NCBI RefSeq assembly: GCF_042643485.1 | Contig: NZ_JBHRSJ010000031.1 | Span: forward strand, 124,001-188,000 | Length of the DNA: 64,000 nucleotides | Origin: Azotobacter bryophylli | GTDB lineage: Bacteria; Pseudomonadota; Gammaproteobacteria; Pseudomonadales; Pseudomonadaceae | Reading direction: 5' to 3' | In this document: positions 54,854 to 63,744 of the stretch, piece after piece | Position numbering within the stretch: position 1 is the stretch's first letter | Layout of the letters: each line of letters begins with the position of its first letter | Program-made: the position numbers and the translations under genes | Notes under the pieces: model-generated | Database searches by the model: none | What the model was told of the DNA's origin: nothing | The model's input: the letters and a program-made list of their open reading frames with translations, nothing else

Positions 54854-55289
54854 TATCGTTCCTTCCTGGATGAATTGCCCGGCTGATGACGGTGAGCGTG
54901 TCGATGATCCGGGAATCTGCAATGAATCGCTCGAGCCGGCAAGGGGGATGAGAGCCGGCTCTTGAAAGAGGATGCGTACGTCGTATCCCCAAACGATGGA
55001 GAAGAGGCGATGCGCCGTATGAACTTCTTTTTCCAGGGGGCATGCGCCGCCAGTCCTTCGCGCCGGCGACGAAGCCTTTTCTGTGAGCTGCATCGGACAA
55101 TGTGGCTTGCTCTGGCGCCCGCCAAGGGCGGGAATTCCAGTGTCATCCCGTCCTCGATAGGGTAGTATGCCCGACGATTTTCACCTCTCGCGGCGTGTTC
55201 CGGTACGGCCGACCGGTTCGCTCGCAGGTTGTCCGCCAAGGCCGGCCTTCGAGGTGTTCTCCTTTTGCCGACGGTAACAATCCTTTTTT
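54854..55289. other. 436-bp gap between glpQ and lolC holding a gene remnant
   Basis: No intact gene is supported here. The part 55110-55239 reads on the minus strand like the beginning of a protein (see the pseudogene entry). An 8-bp inverted repeat GAGCCGGC / GCCGGCTC lies at 54933-54961. The lolC promoter must be in the right part; none is clear by eye. Confidence 0.6.
55110..55239 (-). pseudogene. Probable remnant of a PilZ-type (RRxYY.IED) gene
   Basis: A TTG-initiated minus-strand frame reads MADNLRANRSAVPEHAARGE then NRRAYYPIEDGMTLEFPPLAG before it turns into Arg-rich nonsense. RRAYYxIED followed by a hydrophobic strand resembles the start of an atypical PilZ-domain protein found between glpQ and lolC in other pseudomonads (from memory, so tentative). 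The rest of the domain was not found in any frame before glpQ begins, so the gene looks truncated by deletion or frameshift. GAAGG precedes the TTG. Confidence 0.4.
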
Positions 55290-56540
55290 ATGTATAGACC
55301 GCTGTCCGTCTTTCTCGGCATGCGTTACACGGGTGCCAAACGTCGCAGCCATTTCGTTTCGTTCATTTCACTGACCTCGATGATCGGACTGGCGCTGGGC
55401 GTGCTGGTGATGATCGTGGTGCTGTCGGTGATGAATGGTTTCGACCACGAAATGCGCACTCGGGTGTTGGGCATGGTGCCCCATGCGACCATCGAGAGCC
55501 CGGTGCCGATAGACGACTGGCCCGGTCTGGCCGTACGGGTGGAACAGCATCCGGGGGTTGTCGCGGTAGCGCCCTTCACCCAGATGCAGGGTTTGCTGAC
55601 GCACGACGGCCAGGTGCAGAAGGTGTTGATCAACGCCATCGAACCGCAACTGGAGCCGAGCGTGTCGATCATTGGCGACTTCTTTCGCGAAGGAGGGCTG
55701 ACATCCCTCGAGCCCGGCGGATTCGGCATCCTCATCGGGGACAAGGCGGCAGCCAAGCTGGGCGTGGGCGTCGGCGACAGGGTCACCTTCGTCGCACCGG
55801 AGGTGACGGTCACTCCCGCGGGCATGTTCCCGCGCATGAAGCGCTTTACCGTGAAGGGCATTTTCCATGTCGGTGCCGGTGAGCTGGATGGCTATGTGGC
55901 GATGGTGCACCTCGACGACCTGGCGCGCCTGCACCGCTGGAAGAGCGGGCAGGTCCAGGGGCTGAGACTCAAGCTCGCCGATCTGTTCCAGGCGCCGCAG
56001 ACGGCCTGGGACATCGCCGACGATCTGGGCCGCGAGGATTTCTACGCCCGCGACTGGACCCGCACCCACGGGAACCTGTACCAGGCGATCCGCATGGAGA
56101 AGACCATGATCGGTCTGCTCCTGCTGCTGATCGTCGCGGTGGCGGCTTTCAACATCATTTCCACCCTGGTCATGGTGGTGACCGACAAGAAGGGCGATAT
56201 CGCCATCCTGCGCACCCTGGGGGCCACGCCGGGGCAGATCATGGCGACCTTCATGGTTCAGGGCACGGTGATCGGCGTGATCGGGACTTTGGTTGGCGGC
56301 GCTCTCGGCATTCTCGCCGCACTCAACGTCAGCGACGGGATCGCCGCCCTCGAAGGGCTACTCGGGCACAAGTTCCTCAGCGCCGACGTTTACTTCATCG
56401 ACTACCTGCCTTCGCAACTGATGAGCGAGGACGTCGTGCTCGTTTGCGGCGCGGCGTTGTTGCTGAGTTTCTTTGCCACCCTGTACCCGGCCTGGCGTGC
56501 GGCGCGTACCCAGCCCGCGGAGGCCCTGCGTTATGAGTGA
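55290..56540 (+). CDS. lolC: Lipoprotein-releasing ABC transporter permease LolC
   Basis: LolC with LolD and LolE extracts outer-membrane lipoproteins from the inner membrane and hands them to LolA. The 416-residue protein has the FtsX/LolC layout: helix 1 (ISLTSMIGLALGVLVMIVVL), a large periplasmic domain (about 50-265), and three C-terminal helices starting at MIGLLLLLIVAVAAFN and then QGTVIGVIGTLVGGALGILAA. It starts YRPLSVFLGMRYTGAKRRSH. It overlaps lolD by 8 bases. A 59-base stretch is identical to lolE. Confidence 0.94.
   Translation: MYRPLSVFLGMRYTGAKRRSHFVSFISLTSMIGLALGVLVMIVVLSVMNGFDHEMRTRVLGMVPHATIESPVPIDDWPGLAVRVEQHPGVVAVAPFTQMQGLLTHDGQVQKVLINAIEPQLEPSVSIIGDFFREGGLTSLEPGGFGILIGDKAAAKLGVGVGDRVTFVAPEVTVTPAGMFPRMKRFTVKGIFHVGAGELDGYVAMVHLDDLARLHRWKSGQVQGLRLKLADLFQAPQTAWDIADDLGREDFYARDWTRTHGNLYQAIRMEKTMIGLLLLLIVAVAAFNIISTLVMVVTDKKGDIAILRTLGATPGQIMATFMVQGTVIGVIGTLVGGALGILAALNVSDGIAALEGLLGHKFLSADVYFIDYLPSQLMSEDVVLVCGAALLLSFFATLYPAWRAARTQPAEALRYE
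56094..56152 (+). repeat. 59-bp segment identical to lolE 58032-58090
   Basis: The bases encoding MEKTMIGLLL through AAFN in lolC are identical, third codon positions included, to those in lolE, while flanking bases differ. This points to recent gene conversion between the paralogues. Confidence 0.9.
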
Positions 56541-57231
56541 GATCGCTATGAAAGATCGGGCCGTGCTCAGTTGCCGCAATCTGGGCAAGTGTTACGAGGA
56601 GGGGCCGCAGTCGGTGGTGGTGCTCTCCGGTCTGGAGCTGGAGCTGCACCCGGGCGAGCGGGTGGCCATCGTCGGCAGTTCCGGCTCCGGCAAAAGTACC
56701 CTGCTGAACCTGCTCGGCGGTCTGGATACGCCGAGCGAGGGCAGCGTCTGGCTGGCCGGTGAGGAGCTCTCGGCGCTCAACGAGAAGGAGCGGGGCCTGC
56801 TGCGCAACCGTGCGCTCGGTTTCGTCTACCAGTTCCACCATCTGCTGCCCGAATTCACCGCCATGGAGAATGTCTGCATGCCTCTGCTGATCGGCCGCAC
56901 GCCGATCGCCGAGGCCCGCCAGCGTGCCGGCGAACTGCTCCAGCGGGTCGGTCTGGGGCATCGCATGAACCACAAGCCGGCGGAGCTCTCGGGCGGTGAG
57001 CGTCAGCGGGTAGCCATTGCCCGCGCGCTGGCCAACCGGCCCGGATTGGTGTTGCTCGACGAACCGACCGGCAACCTCGATCAGCACACGGCGCAGAGCA
57101 TCCAGGAGCTGATGCTGGAGCTCAGTGTGTCGCTGCGCACGGCCTTTCTGGTGGTGACTCACGATCCCCAGTTGGCCCGGCAGATGGATCGGGTATTGCG
57201 TCTGGAAGATGGTCGACTGATAGCGGAGTGA
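56533..57231 (+). CDS. lolD: Lipoprotein-releasing system ATP-binding protein LolD
   Basis: LolD supplies ATP hydrolysis for LolCDE. The 232-residue ABC ATPase has Walker A VGSSGSGKSTLLNLLGG, the Q-loop YQFHHLLPEFTAMENV, signature LSGGERQRVAIARAL, Walker B LVLLDEPTGNLD and the H-loop VVTHDP. The PEFTAMENV segment is characteristic of LolD. The ATG at 56533 overlaps lolC by 8 bases; a second in-frame ATG at 56548 is an alternative. lolE starts 2 bases after its stop. Confidence 0.96.
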   Translation: MSEIAMKDRAVLSCRNLGKCYEEGPQSVVVLSGLELELHPGERVAIVGSSGSGKSTLLNLLGGLDTPSEGSVWLAGEELSALNEKERGLLRNRALGFVYQFHHLLPEFTAMENVCMPLLIGRTPIAEARQRAGELLQRVGLGHRMNHKPAELSGGERQRVAIARALANRPGLVLLDEPTGNLDQHTAQSIQELMLELSVSLRTAFLVVTHDPQLARQMDRVLRLEDGRLIAE

Positions 57232-57233
57232 GC

Positions 57234-58478
57234 ATGTTTCGTCCCCTGGCGGTCTTCATCGGTGCCCGATATACCCGGGCCAAGCGGCGCAACCACTATA
57301 TTTCCTTCATTTCCCTGACCTCGATGCTCGGGCTCGCTCTTGGCGTTCTGGCGATGATCGTGGTGCTCTCGGTCATGAACGGCTTCCAGAAGGAGATGCG
57401 CGTCCGCATCCTGGGGCTGGTGCCCCATGCCGGTATCGCGGGCCTCCAGCCCCTCGACGACTGGCGTCCCCTGGCCGAGGCTGCGCTAAGGCATCCCGAG
57501 GTGCAGGCGGTAGCCCCGCTCACCGAACTGGAGGGAATGCTGTCCTACAAGGGCAGCATGCAGCCTATCCAGGTCCAGGGCATCGATCCGCAAGAGGAGC
57601 CCAAAGTATCCATCGTCGGCGAGCACATGCAGCAGGGGCACCTGGATGCGCTGATCCCCGGCGAGTTCGGTGTCGTCATCGGCGAGATAACGGCCCGGCG
57701 CTTCTCCCTGCAGGTCGGCGACAGGCTGACCCTGATCGTGCCCGAGCTGAGCGACACCCCGGGCGGCATCACTCCGCGTATGCAGCGCCTGACGGTGGTG
57801 GGGATATTCAAGGTCGGTGCCGAGCTGGATGGTTCGCTGGCATTGATTCACATGGCCGATGCCGCGCACCTCCAGCACTGGCAGTCCGGCCAGGTGCAGG
57901 GGATACGGCTGGCCATGAAGGATCTCTACCAGGCGCCCCAGGTCGCGGCGCGCATCGCTGCGGAGCTGGGCTCGGGATATAGGGCTAGCGACTGGACCCA
58001 GACCCAGGGAAGCCTGTTCAGCGCCATGAAGATGGAGAAGACCATGATCGGTCTGCTCCTGCTGCTGATCGTCGCGGTGGCGGCTTTCAATATCATCGCG
58101 ACACTGATCATGGTGGTCGCCGACAAGGGGGCCGATATCGCCATTCTGCGTACGCTGGGGGCGACGCCCAGGCAGATCATGGCCATCTTCATGGTCCAGG
58201 GCACGGTGATCGGCTCGGTCGGTACATTGGTCGGAGCGGTGCTGGGAGTGCTCGCCGCGCTCAACGTGAGTGAGCTGGTCGGCTGGTTGGAGCGCTTCAG
58301 CGGTCAACGGATACTGAGTTCCGATGTCTACTTCGTCAGCTATCTACCGTCCGATCTGCAGGCGCTGGATGTGCTGCTGATTTGCACGGCGGCCTTCGTC
58401 CTGAGTTTCCTTGCCACGCTCTATCCATCCTGGCGCGCCGCGCAGATCGAACCGGCCGAGGCCTTGCGGTACGAATAG
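57234..58478 (+). CDS. lolE: Lipoprotein-releasing ABC transporter permease LolE
   Basis: LolE is the second permease of the Lol complex. The 414-residue protein parallels LolC: MFRPLAVFIGARYTRAKRRN, helix 1 (SLTSMLGLALGVLAMIVVLS), a periplasmic domain and three C-terminal helices including QGTVIGSVGTLVGAVLGVLAA, ending EPAEALRYE. It starts 2 bases after lolD. It is about as similar to LolC as paralogues get in Pseudomonas, with a block of perfect DNA identity at 58032-58090. It is convergent with the DUF2062 gene, whose stop is 1 base away. Confidence 0.94.
   Translation: MFRPLAVFIGARYTRAKRRNHYISFISLTSMLGLALGVLAMIVVLSVMNGFQKEMRVRILGLVPHAGIAGLQPLDDWRPLAEAALRHPEVQAVAPLTELEGMLSYKGSMQPIQVQGIDPQEEPKVSIVGEHMQQGHLDALIPGEFGVVIGEITARRFSLQVGDRLTLIVPELSDTPGGITPRMQRLTVVGIFKVGAELDGSLALIHMADAAHLQHWQSGQVQGIRLAMKDLYQAPQVAARIAAELGSGYRASDWTQTQGSLFSAMKMEKTMIGLLLLLIVAVAAFNIIATLIMVVADKGADIAILRTLGATPRQIMAIFMVQGTVIGSVGTLVGAVLGVLAALNVSELVGWLERFSGQRILSSDVYFVSYLPSDLQALDVLLICTAAFVLSFLATLYPSWRAAQIEPAEALRYE
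58032..58090 (+). repeat. 59-bp segment identical to lolC 56094-56152
   Basis: Second copy of the perfect repeat. The base before (g versus c) and the base after (t versus c) differ, so the tract is sharply bounded. Confidence 0.9.
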
Positions 58479-58479
58479 A

Positions 58480-59007
58480 TCAGAGCACCGGTTTGCGCCG
58501 GCGCTGCTGGCGCTTCAGCCAAGCGCGCCGGACCCACCAGCGCCAATAGATCATGGTCGCGAAGTAACCGACGATCCCGAGGACGATGCCGGTGACGATC
58601 GATCCGACCAGCATCGGCTCCCAGAGTGTGGTAAGCCGTTCTGTGATCCAGTCCATGGTTATTTCACTGGGCAGATGCAGCGGCGGGGTATCCAGCACCC
58701 AAGAGCCTACTTTGTAGGTACAGTAGAAAACCGGAGGCATGGTCAGGGGGTTGGTCAGCCAGACCAGGCCGATGGAGATCGGTAGATTGGCACGAACCGG
58801 AATGGCCAGGCTGGCGGCGAGCAGCATCTGCATCGGCAGCGGGATGAAGGCGCTGAACAGACCCACGGCCATGGCGCGTGCCACCGAGTGGCGATTCAGG
58901 TGCCAGAGGTTGGGATCGTGGATCAAGCTACCGAGAAAGCGCAGGGATTTGTGCTCCCTGATGCTATCCGGATGCGGCATATAGCGCTTGAAGATACGAC
59001 GAGGCAT
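58480..59007 (-). CDS. DUF2062 membrane protein
   Basis: This 175-residue protein of the DUF2062 family starts MPRRIFKRYMPHPDSIREHK and has two or three membrane segments: VARAMAVGLFSAFIPLPMQM (about 47-66) with ANLPISIGLVWLTNPLTMPP, and MLVGSIVTGIVLGIVGYFAT near the C-terminus, ending in a very basic tail (KRQQRRRKPVL). Function is not known. The conserved start is at 59007; an ATG at 59019 would add four residues. It is convergent with lolE and divergent from comEC. Confidence 0.85.
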   Translation of the reverse strand: MPRRIFKRYMPHPDSIREHKSLRFLGSLIHDPNLWHLNRHSVARAMAVGLFSAFIPLPMQMLLAASLAIPVRANLPISIGLVWLTNPLTMPPVFYCTYKVGSWVLDTPPLHLPSEITMDWITERLTTLWEPMLVGSIVTGIVLGIVGYFATMIYWRWWVRRAWLKRQQRRRKPVL

Positions 59008-59139
59008 GACGGGGCTCATAAGATCTGAAGCGTCGCTATTATGCACCGATTGGTGACAAGATGCCTGCCGTCCGGCTCTGTTTCGCCTCGGATTCCCCGT
59101 GCCCCTCGGGAGACGACGGGCGGTAGTTGAGGGCATGCC

Positions 59140-61362
59140 ATGCGCACAAGGATGTTGGCGCTCGCTGCAGGACTGCTCGTCCTGCGTTTCCTTCCGGCTT
59201 TGCCACCCACATGGCTATGGCTGCTGTTGCTGCTGGTCGGATTTGCGTGTCTGTTCTTTCGTCGTGTCTTGCCTGCCCTGTTCCTGCTGGGGGTGGGCTG
59301 GGCCTGCCTGTCCGCCCAGTGGGCGCTGGAAGATCGCCTGGCGGTCGATCTGGATGGCCGCACCCTGTGGCTGGAGGGGCGGGTGGTCGGACTGCCCGAG
59401 GTGCGCGACGGTACGGTACGCTTCCAGTTGGAGGATGCGCGTTCGCGCCGTGCCGATTTGCCGCAGCGTCTGCGCCTGACTTGGCGCTCCGGGCCACCGC
59501 TGCACGCCGGAGAGCGATGGCGTCTGGCGGTCGCTCTTGAGCGACCGCGGGGACTGGTCAACCCTCATACCTTCGATTATGAAGCCTGGCTTCTGGCACG
59601 GCGCGTCGGTGCGACCGGAACGATCAAGGCTGGCGAGTTGCTGAGTCCGGCGCAGGGCGCGGGCAGTTGGCGGGATGAGATCCGTCGGCGGCTGCATGGA
59701 GTCGAAGCATTCGGGCGCGAGGGGGCCATCTCTGCCCTGGTGGTGGGAGATGGTTCCGGGTTGTCCACGGCGGACTGGCGGCTGTTGCAGGACACCGGCA
59801 CGGTGCACCTCATGGTCATCTCCGGGCAGCATGTGGCCCTGCTCGCCGGCGTGCTCTACGGCCTGGTCGCTTGCCTGGCGCGTCTTGGCCTATGGCCGCG
59901 GCGCTTGCCATGGTTGCCCTGGGCCTGCGGTCTGGCCTTCGCCGGCGCATTGGGCTACGGCTGGCTCGCGGGGTTCGAGGTGCCGGTGAGGCGCGCCTGC
60001 GTGATGCTCGGCATGGTTCTGATCTGGCGTCTGCGCTTTCGTCATCTTGGCGTCTGGCTGCCCTTTCTCCTGGCCCTGGATACGGTATTGCTGCTCGAGC
60101 CGCTGGCCAGTTTGCAGCCGGGGTTTTGGCTGTCCTTCGCCGCAGTGGCGATTCTCGTCTTGGCCTTTGGCGGGCGCCTGGGCGTTTGGCCATGGGCACA
60201 GGCCCTCTGGCGCGCCCAGTGGGCAACCGCGCTCGGCCTGCTGCCACTGTTGCTGGCACTGGGACTGCCGATCAGCGCCAGTGGCCCCCTGGCCAATCTA
60301 ATCGCGGTGCCCTGGGTCAGCGTCGGCGTGGTACCGCTGGCTCTACTCGGCACCCTGTTACTGCCGGTACCCGTTGTCGGGGAGAGCATGCTGTGGCTGG
60401 CTGGAGCACAGCTCGAGGGGGTGTTCCGGCTGCTGGGGATGATCGCCGAAGCCTCGCCGGCCTGGTTGCCACATGCCGTACCGCTCTGGGGCTGGCTGCT
60501 CGCCGCGCTCGGCACGCTGCTGCTCCTGCTTCCGGCAGGATTGCCCCTGCGGGCATTGGGGCTGGCTCTGCTTCTGCCCTTGGCCTTTCCGCCCGTGGAT
60601 CGGGTGCCTCGCGCCCGCGTCGAGGTATGGCTGCTGGATGTGGGGCAGGGCTTGTCCGTACTGCTGCGCACCCGTAACCATGCCTTGCTCTACGATGCGG
60701 CTTCGCGCTTCGGCGAGTTCGATCTGGGCGAGCGGGTCGTAGTGCCCGCGCTGCGTGGTCTCGGGGTAAGGAGTCTTGACCTTCTGCTGCTCAGCCACGC
60801 CGACGGGGATCACGCCGGAGGCTCCCTGGCCGTGCAGCGCGGACTCCGGGTAGGCGAGGTGCTTGCCGGGGAGGCCGCCGCATTACCCGCATCGCTGGCC
60901 GCTCAGCCCTGTACCGCTCGGCAATGGCGATGGGATGAGGTAAGTTTTTCCATATGGCACTGGCCACAGGCGGGAAATGGCAATCAGGCCTCGTGCGTGC
61001 TGCTGGTCGAGGCCAACGGCGAGCGTTTGCTACTGACCGGCGATATCGACACCGCTGCCGAGCGGGTATTGGTCTACAGCCGATTTTCTCCACCGGTCGA
61101 CTGGTTGCTGGCGCCACATCATGGCAGTCGCAGCTCTTCCTCCATGGACCTGTTGCAGGCGCTGGCGCCGCGTGCGGTGCTGATCTCCCGCGGTTGGCAC
61201 AACGCTTTCGGGCACCCTCATCCGACCGTTCTGGCCCGTTATCGCAGCCTCCCGGCGGAGGTCTACGACACCGCCCGCCTGGGGGCCGTGCATTTGCGTC
61301 TGGGGGATCGGGGAGCGGCTATCGGTTTGCGCGAGCAACCCCGCTTCTGGCGGGAAAAATGA
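59140..61362 (+). CDS. comEC: DNA internalization protein ComEC/Rec2
   Basis: ComEC forms the inner-membrane channel for transforming DNA. The 740-residue protein has N-terminal helices and a DUF4131/OB-type region (25-170), the Competence domain with SALVVGDGSGLS and LMVISGQHVALLAGVLYG, eight or more helices, and a C-terminal metallo-beta-lactamase-like domain with LDVGQGLSVLL, LLLSHADGDHAGGS and LLAPHHGSRSSSS. The ATG at 59140 starts a signal-anchor-like stretch. The length is normal and the frame uninterrupted, so natural transformation capacity at this step is intact. Confidence 0.94.
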   Translation: MRTRMLALAAGLLVLRFLPALPPTWLWLLLLLVGFACLFFRRVLPALFLLGVGWACLSAQWALEDRLAVDLDGRTLWLEGRVVGLPEVRDGTVRFQLEDARSRRADLPQRLRLTWRSGPPLHAGERWRLAVALERPRGLVNPHTFDYEAWLLARRVGATGTIKAGELLSPAQGAGSWRDEIRRRLHGVEAFGREGAISALVVGDGSGLSTADWRLLQDTGTVHLMVISGQHVALLAGVLYGLVACLARLGLWPRRLPWLPWACGLAFAGALGYGWLAGFEVPVRRACVMLGMVLIWRLRFRHLGVWLPFLLALDTVLLLEPLASLQPGFWLSFAAVAILVLAFGGRLGVWPWAQALWRAQWATALGLLPLLLALGLPISASGPLANLIAVPWVSVGVVPLALLGTLLLPVPVVGESMLWLAGAQLEGVFRLLGMIAEASPAWLPHAVPLWGWLLAALGTLLLLLPAGLPLRALGLALLLPLAFPPVDRVPRARVEVWLLDVGQGLSVLLRTRNHALLYDAASRFGEFDLGERVVVPALRGLGVRSLDLLLLSHADGDHAGGSLAVQRGLRVGEVLAGEAAALPASLAAQPCTARQWRWDEVSFSIWHWPQAGNGNQASCVLLVEANGERLLLTGDIDTAAERVLVYSRFSPPVDWLLAPHHGSRSSSSMDLLQALAPRAVLISRGWHNAFGHPHPTVLARYRSLPAEVYDTARLGAVHLRLGDRGAAIGLREQPRFWREK

Positions 61363-61433
61363 GAACGGCGGCCGTCGGCGGTAGGGTAGGCCTGTGCTAG
61401 AGTTGCGCCACTTTTTCCAGGGGGATCTGCCAC

Positions 61434-62066
61434 GTGTGGGAGCTTGTTAAAGCCGGCGGTATCATGATGCTGCCGATCATTCTCTGTTCCATCGTTGCTG
61501 TGGGCATCATCGCCGAGCGCTTGTGGACCTTGCGGCCAAGCCGCATCACGCCGCCGCATCTGCTCGGTCAGGTTTGGCGCTGGATCAAGGACAAACAGCT
61601 GACCAACAGCAAACTGAAGGAGCTGCGGGCGAATTCCCCGCTGGGGCAGATCCTCGCTGCCGGCCTGGCCAACTCCAAGCATGGCCGCGAGGTCATGAAG
61701 GAGTGCATCGAGGAGGCCGCCGCCCGGGTCATCCACGATCTCGAGCGTTATCTCAATGCTCTGGGCACCATCGCCGGCATCGCTCCCTTGCTCGGCCTGC
61801 TCGGTACCGTGCTAGGAATGATCGAGATCTTCGGCAGCTTCATGGGGTCCGGTATGGCCAACGCCTCGCAGCTCGCCGGCGGCATCTCCACCGCTCTGAT
61901 CACTACCGCCGCCGGCCTGTTCGTGGCCATCCCGTCGTTGTTCTTCCATCGCTATCTGCAGCGCCGCGTCGATGAGTTGGTGGTCGGCATGGAGCAGGAA
62001 GCGATCAAGCTGGTGGAAGTGCTACAAGGGGATCGCGAGGTCGATCTCAGCGAGGGCAAGGCGTGA
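61434..62066 (+). CDS. exbB: ExbB/TolQ family proton channel protein
   Basis: This 210-residue MotA/TolQ/ExbB-family protein energises outer membrane processes using the proton motive force together with ExbD. It begins MWELVKAGGIMMLPIILCSI (helix 1), and has helix 2 with IAGIAPLLGLLGTVLGMIEIF and helix 3 with GISTALITTAAGLFVAIPSL, the conserved pore helices. The start codon is GTG at 61434 after AGGGGGAT. It overlaps exbD by 4 bases. The operon with exbD and lpxK is typical of Pseudomonas; the energised partner (TonB-dependent uptake or a Tol-like task) is not known. Confidence 0.92.
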   Translation: MWELVKAGGIMMLPIILCSIVAVGIIAERLWTLRPSRITPPHLLGQVWRWIKDKQLTNSKLKELRANSPLGQILAAGLANSKHGREVMKECIEEAAARVIHDLERYLNALGTIAGIAPLLGLLGTVLGMIEIFGSFMGSGMANASQLAGGISTALITTAAGLFVAIPSLFFHRYLQRRVDELVVGMEQEAIKLVEVLQGDREVDLSEGKA

Positions 62067-62491
62067 AATTCCGGCGCAAACCGCGGGAGAACGTCGAGAT
62101 CAATCTGGCATCCCTGATCGATGTCGTGTTCATCCTGCTGCTGTTCTTCGTGGTCAGTACCACCTTCAACCGCGAAACCCAGCTCAAGGTCGATCTGCCT
62201 GAGGCGGCCAGCGGTACGCCGCCCGAGCAGAGCGAGCAGAAGCAGCTGGAGGTGCTGATCGATGCCAATGGCGGCTACTCGGTGAACGGGCAGGCGCTGC
62301 ACGAAAGCAATCTGGACAACCTGATGCGTGCCTTGCAGAAGGAGTCGGCGGGCGACAGCCATCTGCCGCTGATCATCAGTGCCGATGCCAAGACTCCGCA
62401 CCAGGCGGTCATCACCGCCATGGACGCTGCCGGCAAGCTCGGCTTCGCCCATCTGCGTATCACCACAGTCGAGGCCCAGGCGGCGCCCTGA
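62063..62491 (+). CDS. exbD: ExbD/TolR family protein
   Basis: ExbD partner of the proton channel: a short cytoplasmic N-terminus (MKFRRKPRENVEINLASLID), one membrane helix (VVFILLLFFVVSTTF) with the essential aspartate in SLIDVVFILL, and a periplasmic domain. The 142-residue length is normal. The start codon is GTG, overlapping the exbB stop. Its stop TGA shares the A of the lpxK start codon, so the three genes are coupled. Confidence 0.93.
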   Translation: MKFRRKPRENVEINLASLIDVVFILLLFFVVSTTFNRETQLKVDLPEAASGTPPEQSEQKQLEVLIDANGGYSVNGQALHESNLDNLMRALQKESAGDSHLPLIISADAKTPHQAVITAMDAAGKLGFAHLRITTVEAQAAP

Positions 62492-63492
62492 TGGCTTTTT
62501 CCGACCGACTGGTCGATGCCTGGTATCGGGGGCATCCATCCCTGATCCTGCTGCGTCCGCTGGAGGCGCTCTACCGGCAAGTGGTGCGAGGTCGGCGCGA
62601 GCGTTTCCTGCGAGGCCAAGGCGACATCTATCGCGCGCCGGTGCCAGTGCTGGTGGTGGGTAATATCACCGTCGGCGGCACCGGAAAAACCCCGTTGATC
62701 CTCTGGCTGATCGAGCATTGCCGTCGCCGTGGACTCAGGGTTGGTGTGGTCAGTCGTGGTTACGGGGCCAGGCCGCCGCGCCTGCCCTGGCGAGTAACCG
62801 CCGAGCAGTCGGCCGAGCAGGCCGGCGACGAGCCTCTACTGATCGTTCGGCGCAGCGGCGCCCCCCTGGTGATAGATCCGGACCGGGCGCGCGCCGTACG
62901 GGCACTACTTGCGGAAGAGCCGCTCGATCTCATCCTCTGCGACGACGGTCTGCAGCATTACCGGCTAGCCCGCGACCTGGAGCTGGCGCTCGTCGATGCG
63001 GAGCGCGGCTTCGGCAATCGTCGCTGCTTGCCGGCGGGGCCTTTGCGCGAGCCGATCGAGCGGCTCGACGGCGTGGATGCCGTACTCTTCAATGGTGTCG
63101 GTGAAGCTCTGCCAGGGAGCTACGCTTTCCGCCTGCAGCCGACAGCCCTGGTTCATCTCTCCAGCGGTGAGCGCAGGTCCCTCGAGCATTTCCCTGCCGG
63201 TCAAGTGCTTCATGCAGTAGCCGGTATCGGCCATCCCCGGCGTTTCTTCGCGACGCTCGAGGCGCTACACTGGCGCCCGATTCCGCATGCCTTCGCCGAC
63301 CATGCCCGCTATAGCGCCGAGCTGCTGCATTTCAGTCCCGCGCTGCCGATCGTCATGACGGAGAAGGATGCGGTGAAGTGCCATAGTTTCGCCACCGACG
63401 ATTGCTGGTATCTGGCGGTCGATGCGCTCCCCTCGCCAGTCTTCGTCGACTGGCTCGATACCGCGCTGATCCGTCTGCTGCCAGCGCGCTGA
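62491..63492 (+). CDS. lpxK: Tetraacyldisaccharide 4'-kinase
   Basis: LpxK phosphorylates the 4' position of the lipid A precursor at the inner membrane face. The 333-residue protein has an N-terminal membrane-associated helix, Walker A VVGNITVGGTGKTPLILWL (about 54-72), SRGYGARP and the catalytic region LILCDDGLQHYRLARDLELA. Length is typical. It is coupled to exbBD upstream and followed by ycaR and kdsB, the standard lipopolysaccharide gene group. Confidence 0.96.
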   Translation: MAFSDRLVDAWYRGHPSLILLRPLEALYRQVVRGRRERFLRGQGDIYRAPVPVLVVGNITVGGTGKTPLILWLIEHCRRRGLRVGVVSRGYGARPPRLPWRVTAEQSAEQAGDEPLLIVRRSGAPLVIDPDRARAVRALLAEEPLDLILCDDGLQHYRLARDLELALVDAERGFGNRRCLPAGPLREPIERLDGVDAVLFNGVGEALPGSYAFRLQPTALVHLSSGERRSLEHFPAGQVLHAVAGIGHPRRFFATLEALHWRPIPHAFADHARYSAELLHFSPALPIVMTEKDAVKCHSFATDDCWYLAVDALPSPVFVDWLDTALIRLLPAR

Positions 63493-63558
63493 GCCTGCTG
63501 CGTGCCGGGTTCGTAGCAGCCGTCGTTGCCTACTCTCCATCGCCTTCAAGGATTCCTC

Positions 63559-63744
63559 ATGGACCCCAAACTTCTCGACATTCTCGCCTGCCCGCTCTGC
63601 AAGGGGCCGCTGAAGCTGGCCGATGACAAATCCGAGCTGATCTGCAAGGCCGATGGCTTGGCTTTCCCGGTGCGTGACGGCATCCCGGTGATGCTGGAGG
63701 GGGAGGCGCGCACCCTGAGCGTCGACGAGCGCCTGGACAAATGA
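63559..63744 (+). CDS. Trm112-family protein YcaR
   Basis: This 61-residue protein starts MDPKLLDILACPLCKGPLKL and has the CPLC knuckle plus LICKADGLAFPVRDGIPVML of the YcaR/Trm112 zinc-ribbon-like family. Its function is not settled; it is conserved between lpxK and kdsB in many gammaproteobacteria. The start at 63559 is chosen since the family begins MD.KLLDIL; an upstream in-frame ATG adds 11 unrelated residues. Its stop overlaps the kdsB start by 4 bases. Confidence 0.93.
   Translation: MDPKLLDILACPLCKGPLKLADDKSELICKADGLAFPVRDGIPVMLEGEARTLSVDERLDK

Noticed and set aside
54962..55165. 67-codon plus-strand ORF between glpQ and lolC
   Set aside because: No ribosome binding site of note, odd composition and overlap with the more coding-like minus-strand remnant.
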